Origin: Thioalkalivibrio paradoxus ARh 1
Lineage (GTDB): Bacteria; Pseudomonadota; Gammaproteobacteria; Ectothiorhodospirales; Ectothiorhodospiraceae
Direction of reading: 5' to 3'
DNA: 64,000 bases
Assembly (NCBI RefSeq): GCF_000227685.2
Contig: NZ_CP007029.1
Location: 2,082,501-2,146,500, forward strand
Shown here: in pieces, positions 46,302 to 55,474 of the stretch
Position numbering within the stretch: position 1 is the first letter of the stretch
Layout of the letters: each line of letters opens with the position of its first letter
Position numbers and translations under genes: made by a program
The notes under the pieces: generated by a model
The model's input: only the letters and a program-made list of their open reading frames with translations
Databases searched by the model: none
What the model was told of the DNA's origin: nothing

Positions 46302-47420
46302 TCAAGTCCGGCCGCCGGCCGAACTCCGCACCGATTCGATCGGAGAGAAGCTGCGTTCGATCTCGAGGTGCATCGCGCCACGCCAGGCGGCGATCGCGTC
46401 GAGATAACGCTCCAGCATGGCCGCTTCGAGATCCGCGCGCAGTCCTTCCAGGCGCCGTTCCCAGTCGGCGATCAGCGCATCGCGGTACCGCCACTCGTCG
46501 ACGCTGAGTAACGCCCAGTCCGCGGCCAGCCAGGACGCGCCGCCGACTGCCAGCGCGCAGGGGAGCGCCGCCGGGCCGGTCGCGGCACAACCGAGAGCGG
46601 TCGCACCCGCTGCGCCGGCCTTGGCGGCACCACGGCCCGCGCCCTTGGCAGCGGCTGCGCTTGCGGTCAGCGCCGCCCCGCCCGGCTGTACCAGCAGGCG
46701 CGCCAGCGCAGGAGCCGTCACTCCCGCTCCACCGGCCGCGGCGGTGCTGGTCGAGATCCGCTGCAGGAACTCGCTGCTGCCGTGCCCCGAGATCTCCGTG
46801 GCCAGCGCGTCCAGCGACAACTGTTCGGCCGGGGCGCGCTCGCGCGCGGGTGGCTGCCCGTTCGCCGCGAGTTCCATCAGGTCCTGCAGCCAGCGCGCGT
46901 GCAGCGCTTGCACGTGCCCCGCCAGCACGGACTGCGCCCGCGCGTCGATCGCGGTCAATTCCCGGTCGAAGGCCTCGCCACCGAACACCAGTGTCAGCGC
47001 CCGATCCGCCAGGTAATCCCCGTCGCGGACACCGATCCGCTGCAACACCGGCATCAGCATGCGGGCATACTCGCCGGAAACGGAAAAGTACCAGTCGGCG
47101 TAGTCGGGAATGCGCGCGGACAGCTCCGCGAACAGGGGGTCGAGCTCGGCCGCGAGCAGCGCACGCACCCGCGCCTCTGCCTCCGTCGAGCCGGCCGTGG
47201 CGTGGGCCTGCGATTGGCGGACCATCTCGCGGGCGGTCGCCGGCGTGACCGTCAGCCGCTCGCTCGCCACCAGGATCTCGAAAGGCGCCAGGGCCGACCC
47301 CAGCCTTTCCCATGGGCGCGGGTCGAGCGCGAGCACCATCAGCCCCGCCAGCGCCGCGATCAGCAGCAGCGCGCGAAACAGGTTACCAGCCGTGCCCATG
47401 TGCACGGAAATTGCGGTCAT
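46302..47420 (-). CDS. Membrane-anchored protein of unknown function
   Basis: The product is 372 aa from ATG 47420, overlapping the upstream stop by 4 bp (ATGA). One N-terminal transmembrane helix (about 12-33) is followed by a helical domain (REMVRQSQAHA... to ~240). A Gly/Ala-rich hydrophobic region (about 245-320: AAAAKGAGRGAAKAGAAG, then LALAVGGASWLAADWALL) may form a hairpin in the membrane. The C-terminal helix is charged. The family was not recognised. It is the last gene of a three-gene minus-strand unit with a second membrane protein and a DASS transporter, so it could assist that system. Confidence 0.7.
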   Translation of the reverse strand: MTAISVHMGTAGNLFRALLLIAALAGLMVLALDPRPWERLGSALAPFEILVASERLTVTPATAREMVRQSQAHATAGSTEAEARVRALLAAELDPLFAELSARIPDYADWYFSVSGEYARMLMPVLQRIGVRDGDYLADRALTLVFGGEAFDRELTAIDARAQSVLAGHVQALHARWLQDLMELAANGQPPARERAPAEQLSLDALATEISGHGSSEFLQRISTSTAAAGGAGVTAPALARLLVQPGGAALTASAAAAKGAGRGAAKAGAAGATALGCAATGPAALPCALAVGGASWLAADWALLSVDEWRYRDALIADWERRLEGLRADLEAAMLERYLDAIAAWRGAMHLEIERSFSPIESVRSSAGGRT

Positions 47421-48238
47421 GTCCCCACTCCCGGATGCCAGCTCCGCCAGTGCGCCAGCGCCAACACCGACGAGCAGAATACCAGGTAAGACCACACGAC
47501 CAGGGCATCGGTTGCGAGCAGCAGCGCCCAGCCCAGAAACTGCAGCCACGGCTGCGTGATCCCAGGCAGCCATTGCTGTCCCAGCCACCAGCCTACCGCG
47601 TCCACCGCCGCCGCGGCCTGCAGCAGCGCCTGCAGCAGCGCGCTCGACGCGTGCTGGCGAGCCGCTTCGAACAGCACGGCGTCGCGAAGGCTCAAGCCAG
47701 TGAAATCGGGATACGTCTGGAACACCGCGGCTGCGGCGAGCACGCCGAACAGCAGCACGAAGTTCACCCCGAGCGCCAGCCGCAGCGCGACCCCCGCCCG
47801 AAAGCGCGCAACCGCATGGCGCTCCACCAGCCGGAACGCCGCGTGCCACAGCAGCACGAACACCGGCACATTCAGGATCCACACGAGCGGCAGCAGACCC
47901 GGATCGCGCACGGTGGCGACCAGCAGCACCGTGGCCAGCACCGCGCCCTGGGCCAGAGACACGAGCGCGAGCCCGGCTCCGCCCCGCAGCCAGCGGTACC
48001 CGACACTCTCGGGCCGCAAGGCTCCGGCCAGGAAGATCCGCCTTCGGACGGCCGCGCGCAGCCAGACGCCGGCCGCCATCAGCGTCGCCAGCGCACCGAT
48101 CAGGCCGACCACTGCCGCCTGCGGCAGCAGCGCCGCCCACTCGCGGACCAGGAACAGGAACAGCGGGACCGGCACCAGCCACAGCATGTCGTTCAGCCTG
48201 GCGCGCAGCCGGGTCTCCGGAACAGGGCGCGCGGCCAT
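47417..48238 (-). CDS. Polytopic membrane protein of unknown function
   Basis: The product is 273 aa with about six hydrophobic helices and few charged loops. No recognisable motif was seen. It starts four bases after the DASS transporter stop (48243) and overlaps the next gene by 4 bp, so the three are almost certainly co-transcribed. Its Trp/Leu-rich segments and an amphipathic N-terminus (RLRARLNDML) are ordinary for inner-membrane proteins. A partner or regulator role is guesswork. Confidence 0.7.
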   Translation of the reverse strand: MAARPVPETRLRARLNDMLWLVPVPLFLFLVREWAALLPQAAVVGLIGALATLMAAGVWLRAAVRRRIFLAGALRPESVGYRWLRGGAGLALVSLAQGAVLATVLLVATVRDPGLLPLVWILNVPVFVLLWHAAFRLVERHAVARFRAGVALRLALGVNFVLLFGVLAAAAVFQTYPDFTGLSLRDAVLFEAARQHASSALLQALLQAAAAVDAVGWWLGQQWLPGITQPWLQFLGWALLLATDALVVWSYLVFCSSVLALAHWRSWHPGVGT

Positions 48239-48242
48239 CGGG

Positions 48243-49724
48243 TCAGCCGGTTTCGAAGATCACGCCGACCCAGGTCATCGCGACGATGACCAGAACCAGC
48301 AGCGAGATCAGGCTGGGCAGCGCGCCGCCGCGCACCATGTCGAGCACCGCCAGCCGATTGCTGCCGAAAACGATCGCGTTCGGCGGCGTCGCGACTGGCA
48401 GCATGAACGCCGCCGAGGCCGCGAGCGCCACCGGAATCGCCAGCAACAGCGGCGCCGCCTGCGCCTGAAGCGCCAGTGCCGCCACCAGCGGCAACAGCGT
48501 CGCGGCGGTCGCGGTATTGCTGGTCACATGGCTCAAGCCCATCGTCAGCACGATCACGCCGAGCACCAGCAGCCACAACGGCAGAGCGACCGCTCCATGC
48601 AGCGTCTGCGCCGCCATCGCGGCAAGCCCGCTGCCCTCGATCGCGGCGCCGAGGCTCAACCCGCCGCCGACCAGCAGCAGCACCCCCCACGGCAGATCCC
48701 GAGTGTTTTCCCAGGCCAGCAGGTACCGCTGCTCGGCGCGTCCCGAGGGCACGATGAACAGCACCGCGGCGCCGAGTATCGCGATTCCCGCGTCGGTCAG
48801 CTGCACCGGCAGCCACTCGTTCAACAACGGCCGGAACAGCCACGCCAGCGCGACCAGCGCAAAGATCACCGCCACGCGGCGTTCGGCCGACGACCAGCCG
48901 CCAAGTTCGGCCCGCTGCCCGGCCAGCAGGTCGCCCAGCCCCTCGAGTCCGATACGGTGGACCGGGAACACCCAGTGCGTCAGCGACCACCAGGTGAACG
49001 CCAGCAATGTGATCGAGATCGGCAGCCCCATCGCCAGCCACTGCACGAACCCGACCTCGAGTCCGTAGCGCTCATTCAGGAACGCGGCCGTCAGCGCGTT
49101 GGGTGGCGAGCCAATCAACGTGGCCATGCCGCCGATGTTCGCCGCAAACGCGATCCCGAGCAGCAACGCCACCGCGGGTCGCGAACCCGCGTCGCGCGCC
49201 TGCGCATCCGACTCGACCAGCGCCAGCACCGACAGCGCGATCGGCAGCATCAGCGCCGCGGTGGCGGTGTTGCTGACCCACATGCTGAGCCCCGCGGTCG
49301 CGAGCATGAAACCGCCGATCAGGCGGTCCAGTCGATTGCCCGAGAGATGCAGGATCGCCAGCGCGACGCGCCGGTGCAGGTTCCAGCGCTGCACGGCCAA
49401 TGCCACCGAGAAACCGCCGACGAACAGAAAGATCAGCGGGTTGGCATACGGCGCGGTGGCTTCCGCCATCGGCACCACGCCGAGCAGCGGCAGCACCGCG
49501 ATCGGCAGCAGCGCGGTCACCGGGATCGGCGCCGCCTCGGTGATCCACCAGATCGCCATGAACAGCGTCAACCCGAGCACGAGCCAGGCCTCGGCCGAGA
49601 AACCCGCGGGCGCGGCCAGTGCCAGAAACGCCAGGAACACGCCGGGTCCCAGCCAGCGCCCCAGCCGCGCGAACATCGGAACGGCCGGGGCCGCCGCCGG
49701 TACCGGGCGTGGCGCCTGCCTCAT
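48243..49724 (-). CDS. DASS-family (SLC13) anion/dicarboxylate:sodium symporter
   Basis: The product is 493 aa from ATG 49724; the frame extends upstream to 50135 but that part has no family similarity. It has about twelve transmembrane helices with the two SNT motifs of the divalent anion:Na+ symporters, SNTATAALML at 151 and SNTATAATLL at 402. Each follows a hairpin that shapes the sodium and substrate sites. It also has FVGGFSVALAVQRWNLHRRVAL and ANIGGMATLIGSPPNAL, both typical. Likely substrates are sulfate or C4-dicarboxylates, not separable by eye. It leads a unit with two unknown membrane proteins. Confidence 0.92.
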   Translation of the reverse strand: MRQAPRPVPAAAPAVPMFARLGRWLGPGVFLAFLALAAPAGFSAEAWLVLGLTLFMAIWWITEAAPIPVTALLPIAVLPLLGVVPMAEATAPYANPLIFLFVGGFSVALAVQRWNLHRRVALAILHLSGNRLDRLIGGFMLATAGLSMWVSNTATAALMLPIALSVLALVESDAQARDAGSRPAVALLLGIAFAANIGGMATLIGSPPNALTAAFLNERYGLEVGFVQWLAMGLPISITLLAFTWWSLTHWVFPVHRIGLEGLGDLLAGQRAELGGWSSAERRVAVIFALVALAWLFRPLLNEWLPVQLTDAGIAILGAAVLFIVPSGRAEQRYLLAWENTRDLPWGVLLLVGGGLSLGAAIEGSGLAAMAAQTLHGAVALPLWLLVLGVIVLTMGLSHVTSNTATAATLLPLVAALALQAQAAPLLLAIPVALAASAAFMLPVATPPNAIVFGSNRLAVLDMVRGGALPSLISLLVLVIVAMTWVGVIFETG

Positions 49725-50129
49725 CGCGCCCCACCCGCCATGGCTGCATCGACCCGGCAGCCGGAGGCGTATCCGGGGCCCGAACCCGAACCATTGGCCA
49801 GCCCTGCGTCGAGAATCGCCAAGCGCCCTCCCGGAACGACCGCATCGAGCCGGCATGATACAAGCGCCGTCCTGGCCCCGACTATCCCCGATACCTCTGG
49901 CCGATGCCTCTGGCCGATGCCGCCGGGGCGCGTTCGCGTGCCATGTCATACCCCTCCAGCGCCGGCACCCCCGGCCCGCTCGATCGGCGAGTGGATGGCC
50001 TAGGGGATGGGCGCAGCGCTGTGCAGGTTCCGTGCGCCAGTCCTGCGGCCGATCTGGCGCAACACGCCGTCCATCGGCAGCGCTTGCGTGCCGGTCGCCG
50101 CGGCGAAAGCCGACGCGAAGCCTCGGGAA

Positions 50130-50158
50130 TTGCATCCGACCGAGGGTATGTCTATCTT
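50130..50158 (+). promoter_or_regulatory. Candidate sigma-70 promoter for sodB
   Basis: TTGCAT (50130-50135) and TATCTT (50153-50158) are separated by 17 bases and lie about 42 bases before the sodB start, with GAGGAG in between. The rest of the 475-base divergent gap 49725-50199 shows no gene. Confidence 0.45.
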
Positions 50159-50199
50159 TCGTCGTCCCCTAGCAGTCGACCAACCGAGGAGAACCAAAG

Positions 50200-50781
50200 A
50201 TGGCACACGAACTGCCTCCCCTGCCGTATGCGAAGAACGCCCTGGAGCCGCACATCTCCGCGGAGACCCTGGAGTTTCACCACGACAAGCACCACGCGAC
50301 CTACGTGACCAAACTCAATGGCCTGCTTCCCGGCAGCGAGTTCGAAAATGCCAGCCTCGAAGACATCGTGCGCAACGCGCCGGCCGGCGGCATCTTCAAC
50401 AATGGCGCGCAGGTCTGGAACCACACGTTCTATTTCAACTGTATGGGCCCGAACGCCGGCGGCGAGCCGACCGGCAAGCTTGCGGATGCGATCAACGCCG
50501 CATTCGGTTCCTTTGCCGCGTTCAAGGAAAAGTTCAGCGATTCCGCGGTGAACAATTTCGGCTCCGGTTGGACCTGGCTGGTACAGAACGCCGACGGTTC
50601 GCTCGAGATCGTGAATACCTCCAACGCCGCGAACCCGCTGCGTGACGGCAAGACCCCGCTGCTGACCGCGGACGTCTGGGAACATGCGTATTACATCGAC
50701 TATCGCAACGCCCGGCCGAAGTACCTCGAGGGCTTCTGGAACGTGGTCAACTGGGATTTCGTTGCCAGCCAGATGAAATAG
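50200..50781 (+). CDS. sodB: Superoxide dismutase [Fe]
   Basis: The product is 193 aa, the standard length. It converts superoxide to oxygen and hydrogen peroxide in the cytoplasm. Metal ligands are H27 (in ETLEFHHDKHH), H75 (QVWNHTFYFN), D158 and H162 (DVWEHAYY). Gln71, placed before the second ligand, and the sequence around GPNAGGEP are typical of the iron form. GAGGAGA lies before the ATG. It is followed closely by argD but with an independent context. Confidence 0.97.
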   Translation: MAHELPPLPYAKNALEPHISAETLEFHHDKHHATYVTKLNGLLPGSEFENASLEDIVRNAPAGGIFNNGAQVWNHTFYFNCMGPNAGGEPTGKLADAINAAFGSFAAFKEKFSDSAVNNFGSGWTWLVQNADGSLEIVNTSNAANPLRDGKTPLLTADVWEHAYYIDYRNARPKYLEGFWNVVNWDFVASQMK

Positions 50782-50890
50782 TCTCACAATTCGGGTGAAC
50801 CACCGGGGGTGCGCGCCTCGCGCCTCCGGTTTCTGGGCCGGTGTGCCGTCGTTCGATGCCACCGGCCTCTTTCGTTCGGAGGCCATTGCC

Positions 50891-52087
50891 ATGGCAGATG
50901 CGTTGCAAACCACCTACAACCGGTTGCCGGTCGCCTTCGAGCACGGCGAAGGAGCGTGGCTGTGGGATACCGAGGGGCGACGCTATCTCGATGCGCTGTC
51001 CGGCATCGCCGTCTGCGGTCTGGGGCACGCCCATCCCAAGATCGCCGCCGCGATCGCCGAGCAGGCGCATACCCTGATCCACACGTCGAACCTGTATCGC
51101 GTTCCATTGCAGGAGCAGCTGGCGCGGCGCCTGTGCGCGCTTGCCGGCATGGACCAGGCCTTCTTCTGCAATTCCGGGGCGGAAGCCAACGAGGCCGCGA
51201 TCAAGCTGGCCCGGCTGCACGGACACCGGCGCGGGATCGCCCGGCCGAAGATCGTCGTGATGGAGGGGAGTTTCCACGGACGCACGCTGGCCACGCTCTC
51301 GGCGACCGGAAACGCGCGGATCCAGAACGGCTTCGAACCGCTGGTCGAAGGTTTCATCCGGGTGCCGTACGGCGACTCGGCCGCAGTCGCGGAACTGGGC
51401 GGCGACCCCGAAATCGCGGCGATCCTGGTCGAACCGATTACCGGCGAGGGCGGCATCCGCCTGCCACCCTCGGGCTATCTGCGCGAGCTGCGCACGCTGG
51501 CGACCCGGCACCACTGGTTGCTGATGCTGGACGAAATCCAGTCCGGAATCGGGCGCACCGGCCAGTGGTTCGCGTTCCAGCACGAGGACATCGTGCCGGA
51601 CGTGCTCAGCCTGGCCAAGGGCCTCGGCAACGGCGTGCCCATCGGCGCGAGCCTGGTTTCCGGCGCTGCGACCGACCTGTTCACCCCCGGCAGCCACGGC
51701 ACGACCTTCGGCGGCAACCCGCTCGTCTGCCGTGCGGCGCTGGCCGTGCTCGACGTGATGCAGGAAGAGGCGCTCGGCGAACAGGCCGCCCGGCACGGGG
51801 ACATGCTGCTGCGCCTGCTGCAGGAACGCTTGGGCTCGCATCCCGAGGTGATCGAGATCCGCGGCAAGGGACTGATGCTGGGCATCGAACTCGACCGCCC
51901 CGCAACCGAACTGGTGCGCCAGGCGCTGGACCGGGGCCTGCTGATCAACGTCACCGCAGAACGCGTCGTGCGGCTGCTGCCACCGCTGATCACGGACGAC
52001 GACCAGATCGCGGAGATCGCGGACACCGTTGCCGACCTCGTGTCCCGACTCATCACGGAGCAAAAGAAACAAAAGGTTACAGCATGA
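50891..52087 (+). CDS. argD: Acetylornithine aminotransferase
   Basis: The product is 398 aa from ATG 50891, with GGAGG eight bases upstream; an earlier in-frame start at 50795 adds unrelated residues. It is a class III PLP enzyme with [32 protein letters not shown] and [14 protein letters not shown], and its catalytic Lys is in [15 protein letters not shown]. It makes acetylornithine from acetylglutamate semialdehyde in arginine synthesis. Its stop overlaps the argF start (ATGA), forming an arg pair that yields ornithine and then citrulline. Confidence 0.95.
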   Translation: MADALQTTYNRLPVAFEHGEGAWLWDTEGRRYLDALSGIAVCGLGHAHPKIAAAIAEQAHTLIHTSNLYRVPLQEQLARRLCALAGMDQAFFCNSGAEANEAAIKLARLHGHRRGIARPKIVVMEGSFHGRTLATLSATGNARIQNGFEPLVEGFIRVPYGDSAAVAELGGDPEIAAILVEPITGEGGIRLPPSGYLRELRTLATRHHWLLMLDEIQSGIGRTGQWFAFQHEDIVPDVLSLAKGLGNGVPIGASLVSGAATDLFTPGSHGTTFGGNPLVCRAALAVLDVMQEEALGEQAARHGDMLLRLLQERLGSHPEVIEIRGKGLMLGIELDRPATELVRQALDRGLLINVTAERVVRLLPPLITDDDQIAEIADTVADLVSRLITEQKKQKVTA

Positions 52088-52995
52088 CTCTGCGGCATTT
52101 TCTCTCGTTTTCCGACCTCAGCGGATCGGAGGTCCGGACGATCATCCAGCGCGCGATCGAGCTCAAGCGGCAAACCCGCGCAGGCGTCGCGCACGATTAT
52201 CTCCTGCGCGGCAAGACGCTCGGGATGATCTTCGAGAAATCGTCGACCCGCACGCGGGTCTCGTTCGAGGTGGGAATGCTGCAGCTGGGCGGCCATGCGC
52301 TGTTCCTGTCCCCACGCGATACCCAGCTCGGGCGCGGAGAGCCGATCGAGGACACCGCGCGGGTGCTCTCCCGGATGGTCGACGCGGTGATGATCCGCAC
52401 CTACGAGCACGAGAAGATCGAGCGCTTTGCACAGCATGCGACGGTGCCGGTCATCAACGGCTTGACCGACCACGAGCACCCCGCCCAGCTGCTCGCCGAC
52501 CTGCAGACCTACACCGAGCAACGCGGTGACATCGGCGGGCGGCGCGTGGCCTGGATCGGCGACGGCAACAACATGTGCAACAGCTACATCCTCGCGGCCC
52601 GGCAGCTGGGCTTCACGCTCGCCGCCGCCTGCCCCGAAGGCTACGACCCCGATCCCGGCATCGTGAAAGCTGCCGGGGACGCGTTGGAACTGCTGCGCGA
52701 CCCGGCGGCGGCCACGCGCGATGCCGACTTGGTGGTCACCGATGTCTGGGCCAGCATGGGCCAGGAAGACGAGAAGAGCGCCCGCCGCCAGGCGTTTACC
52801 GGATTCCTGGTCGATTCCGAACTGATGGCCCTGGCCCGCCCCGATGCCCTGTTCATGCACTGCCTGCCGGCGCATCGCGAAGAAGAAGTGACCACCGAAG
52901 TGCTGGAAGGGCCGCAAAGCGTGGTCTGGGAAGAGGCCGAGAACCGCCTGCATGCCCAGAAGGCACTGGTCGAGTTCCTGCTGACCGGCGACTGA
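52084..52995 (+). CDS. argF: Ornithine carbamoyltransferase
   Basis: The product is 303 aa. The carbamoyl-phosphate site motif STRTR is at 54-58, and the HxxQ-like segment [12 protein letters not shown] follows in the middle. The ornithine loop contains DVWASMGQE and the catalytic Cys is in HCLPAH (H259, C260). It converts ornithine and carbamoyl phosphate to citrulline. Translation is coupled to argD through a 4-bp overlap. Confidence 0.97.
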   Translation: MTLRHFLSFSDLSGSEVRTIIQRAIELKRQTRAGVAHDYLLRGKTLGMIFEKSSTRTRVSFEVGMLQLGGHALFLSPRDTQLGRGEPIEDTARVLSRMVDAVMIRTYEHEKIERFAQHATVPVINGLTDHEHPAQLLADLQTYTEQRGDIGGRRVAWIGDGNNMCNSYILAARQLGFTLAAACPEGYDPDPGIVKAAGDALELLRDPAAATRDADLVVTDVWASMGQEDEKSARRQAFTGFLVDSELMALARPDALFMHCLPAHREEEVTTEVLEGPQSVVWEEAENRLHAQKALVEFLLTGD

Positions 52996-53324
52996 CCCGG
53001 CAGGCATGAGCGGGAGGCCGTCCTGCCTGCGCCCGGGACGAAGACCCGAACCCTTCCTCCACTGAACGCGATTGCCGCCTCGGCGCAGGGCAAGCAAGAC
53101 CGAAGGCCGCGATCCGGCATGCAGCGTCGGGGGGTTCGCCAGCATCCGGCGCGGTTTCGACCTCCGCCCGTGATAACGCTGCGCTCGCCGGCTGGTTCGG
53201 CGCGATCGGGGTTCCGGTGCGGGCCGGCGGTCCCGCCGAGACCATGAGCAGGGGCAACGGCCAAGCGGGATAGCCGCCCGCGCAACGTGTATAGTCTTCG
53301 CCATTCCCGCCCCATGGAACATGC
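52996..53324. other. Intergenic region with decayed repeat fragments
   Basis: Three hundred and twenty-nine bases between argF and ppk. gaccgaaggccgcgatccggca and gataacgctgcgctcg resemble arms of the palindromic repeats at 39124-39470, suggesting a diverged copy. No ORF is credible. The ppk promoter should lie near its 3' end (tatagtcttcgcc at about 53290), but no clear -35/-10 pair was identified. Confidence 0.45.
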
Positions 53325-55400
53325 ATGAACGCCGTCGACCTTTCCAATCCCGAGCTCTACCTGAACCGGGAGCTCTCGCTGCTGGAATTCAACCGCCGGG
53401 TGCTGGAACTCGCGCTCGACGAACGCTTTCCGCTGCTCGAGCGCCTGCGCTTCCTGTGCATCTCGTCGACCAACCTCGACGAGTTCTTCGAAGTGCGCGT
53501 GGGTTCGTTGCGCCAGCAGGTCGCGCTGAACGTGCAGACCCCCGGGCCGGATGGTCTGTCCGCCCAGGAACAGCTGGCGAAAATCAGCGTCGGCGCGCAC
53601 GAACTGGTCGCGGAGCAGTACCGAACGCTGAACGAGGTGCTGATTCCGGCGCTGGCCGAGCAGGAGATCCGCTTCATCCGGCGCACTCACTGGACCGAGG
53701 AGCAGCAGCGCTGGCTGCGCAGCTTCTTCCAGGAACAGCTGCAGCCGGTCCTGAGTCCGATCGGGCTCGATCCGGCGCATCCGTTCCCGCGCATCCTGAA
53801 CAAGAGCCTGAACTTCATCGTCACGCTCAGGGGCAAGGACGCGTTCGGGCGCGAGTCGCGCCGGGCGGTGGTGCAGGCCCCGCGTTCGCTGCCGCGCGTC
53901 GTGCGCCTGCCCCGCGAGGTCGCCGGCGGCGACAACGATTTCGTGTTTTTGTCATCGATCCTGCATGCCCACGTGAACGAACTGTTCCAGGGGATGAAGG
54001 TCACCGGCTGCTACCAGTTCCGGCTGACGCGCAATTCGGATCTGTTCGTGCGCGAGGAAGAGATCGACGACCTGCTGAACGCGCTGGAGGGCGAACTGCC
54101 CCAGCGCAACTACGGCGAAGCGGTACGGCTCGAGATCGCCGACAACTGCCCGGAGGACGACGCGCGCTTCCTGCTCGCGCACTTCCACCTGACCGACGAC
54201 GAGCTGTACCAGGTGCACGGGCTGGTGAACCTGAACCGGCTGATGGCAGTGCACGACCTGGTGGACCGGGCCGATCTCAAGTTCCCGCCATTCATCCCGA
54301 GCCTGCCGAAGGCGCACGGCAGCGGCAGCATCTTCGACGCGATCCGCCAGCAGGAGCTGCTGCTGCACCACCCCTACGAGTCGTTCATGCCGGTGGTCGA
54401 GTTCATACGCCAGGCGGCGCGGGATCCCGACGTGCTGGCGATCAAGCAGACGCTGTACCGCACCGGAACGCGCTCGCAGCTGGTCGAACTGCTGATCGAG
54501 GCCGCACAGGCCGGCAAGGAAGTCACGGTGGTGATCGAGTTGCGCGCGCGCTTCGACGAAGAGGCCAACATCGAACTCGCGAACCGGATGCAGGACGCCG
54601 GGGTGCACATCACCTACGGCGTGGTCGGGTACAAGACCCATGCCAAGATGGCGCTGGTCGTGCGCCGGGACAACGACCAGATTACCCGCTATGCGCACCT
54701 CGGCACCGGCAACTACCACGCCGGTACCGCGAAGGCCTACACCGACTACGGCCTGCTCACCGCGGACCCGGTGATCACCGAGGACGTGCACCGGGTGTTC
54801 CAGCAGCTCACCGGGCTGGGCCGGGTCTCCAAGCTCCGCAACCTGTTGCAGGCGCCGTTCACATTGCATCCGTCGATCATCGACCGGATCGAGCGCGAGA
54901 CCGCGATCGCGGTGGCGGGCAAGCCGGCATTGATCGCCGCGCGCATGAACTCGCTGATCGAACCGGGCGTGATCCAGGCGCTGTACCGCGCGTCGAGTGC
55001 CGGCGTGCAGGTGAAGCTGCTGGTGCGCGGCATCTGCTGCCTGCGTCCCGGCGTGCCGGGGGTGTCCGAGAGCATCGAGGTTCGCTCCGTGCTCGGGCGC
55101 TTCCTGGAACACTCGCGCGTGTTCTATTTCGGCAACGACGGGCAGCCCGAGCTGTACATGTCCAGCGCCGACTGGATGCCACGCAACTTCTTCCGCCGGG
55201 TCGAAGTGGCGTTTCCGATCAAGGATCCGAAACTGCGCGATCGCGTGGCCGAGGAATCAATGTTCTGCTACATGCGCGATACCTGCAGCGCCTGGGTGCT
55301 GCAAAAGGACGGCAGCTATCAGCGCCAGCAGCCGCCCCCGGGCGAACCACGGTATTCCGCGCAGGAAGATCTGCTGGAGAAACTCGCGAACAAGAGCTGA
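53325..55400 (+). CDS. ppk: Polyphosphate kinase 1
   Basis: The product is 691 aa, the usual PPK1 length. It polymerises the gamma phosphate of ATP into polyphosphate. The N-terminal domain starts with YLNRELSLLEFNRRVLE and RLRFLCISSTNLDEFFEVR. The phospholipase-D-like C-terminal domains include ELRARFDEEANI and RYAHLGTGNYHAGTAKAYTD. H458 in the latter corresponds to the autophosphorylated histidine (E. coli H435), and a second His lies in RVFYFGNDGQPELYMSSADWM's neighbourhood. It is convergent with an exopolyphosphatase gene, a common pairing. Confidence 0.97.
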   Translation: MNAVDLSNPELYLNRELSLLEFNRRVLELALDERFPLLERLRFLCISSTNLDEFFEVRVGSLRQQVALNVQTPGPDGLSAQEQLAKISVGAHELVAEQYRTLNEVLIPALAEQEIRFIRRTHWTEEQQRWLRSFFQEQLQPVLSPIGLDPAHPFPRILNKSLNFIVTLRGKDAFGRESRRAVVQAPRSLPRVVRLPREVAGGDNDFVFLSSILHAHVNELFQGMKVTGCYQFRLTRNSDLFVREEEIDDLLNALEGELPQRNYGEAVRLEIADNCPEDDARFLLAHFHLTDDELYQVHGLVNLNRLMAVHDLVDRADLKFPPFIPSLPKAHGSGSIFDAIRQQELLLHHPYESFMPVVEFIRQAARDPDVLAIKQTLYRTGTRSQLVELLIEAAQAGKEVTVVIELRARFDEEANIELANRMQDAGVHITYGVVGYKTHAKMALVVRRDNDQITRYAHLGTGNYHAGTAKAYTDYGLLTADPVITEDVHRVFQQLTGLGRVSKLRNLLQAPFTLHPSIIDRIERETAIAVAGKPALIAARMNSLIEPGVIQALYRASSAGVQVKLLVRGICCLRPGVPGVSESIEVRSVLGRFLEHSRVFYFGNDGQPELYMSSADWMPRNFFRRVEVAFPIKDPKLRDRVAEESMFCYMRDTCSAWVLQKDGSYQRQQPPPGEPRYSAQEDLLEKLANKS

Positions 55401-55474
55401 CCCGGCCGCCCTTCCGGGCATCGATCCGTTCGCCGAGCGGTCGCCGGCGCGGCCGCCCGGCGTTCCCGGGCAGA

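Noticed and set aside
47556-50003. 815-codon plus-strand frame
   Set aside because: It is antisense to the DASS transporter and its partner. The product is a Gln/Arg/His-rich shadow with no domain.
50809-52995. 728-codon frame running through argD into argF
   Set aside because: Only the last 303 codons are OTCase. The upstream part is an out-of-frame shadow of argD, not a gene fusion.
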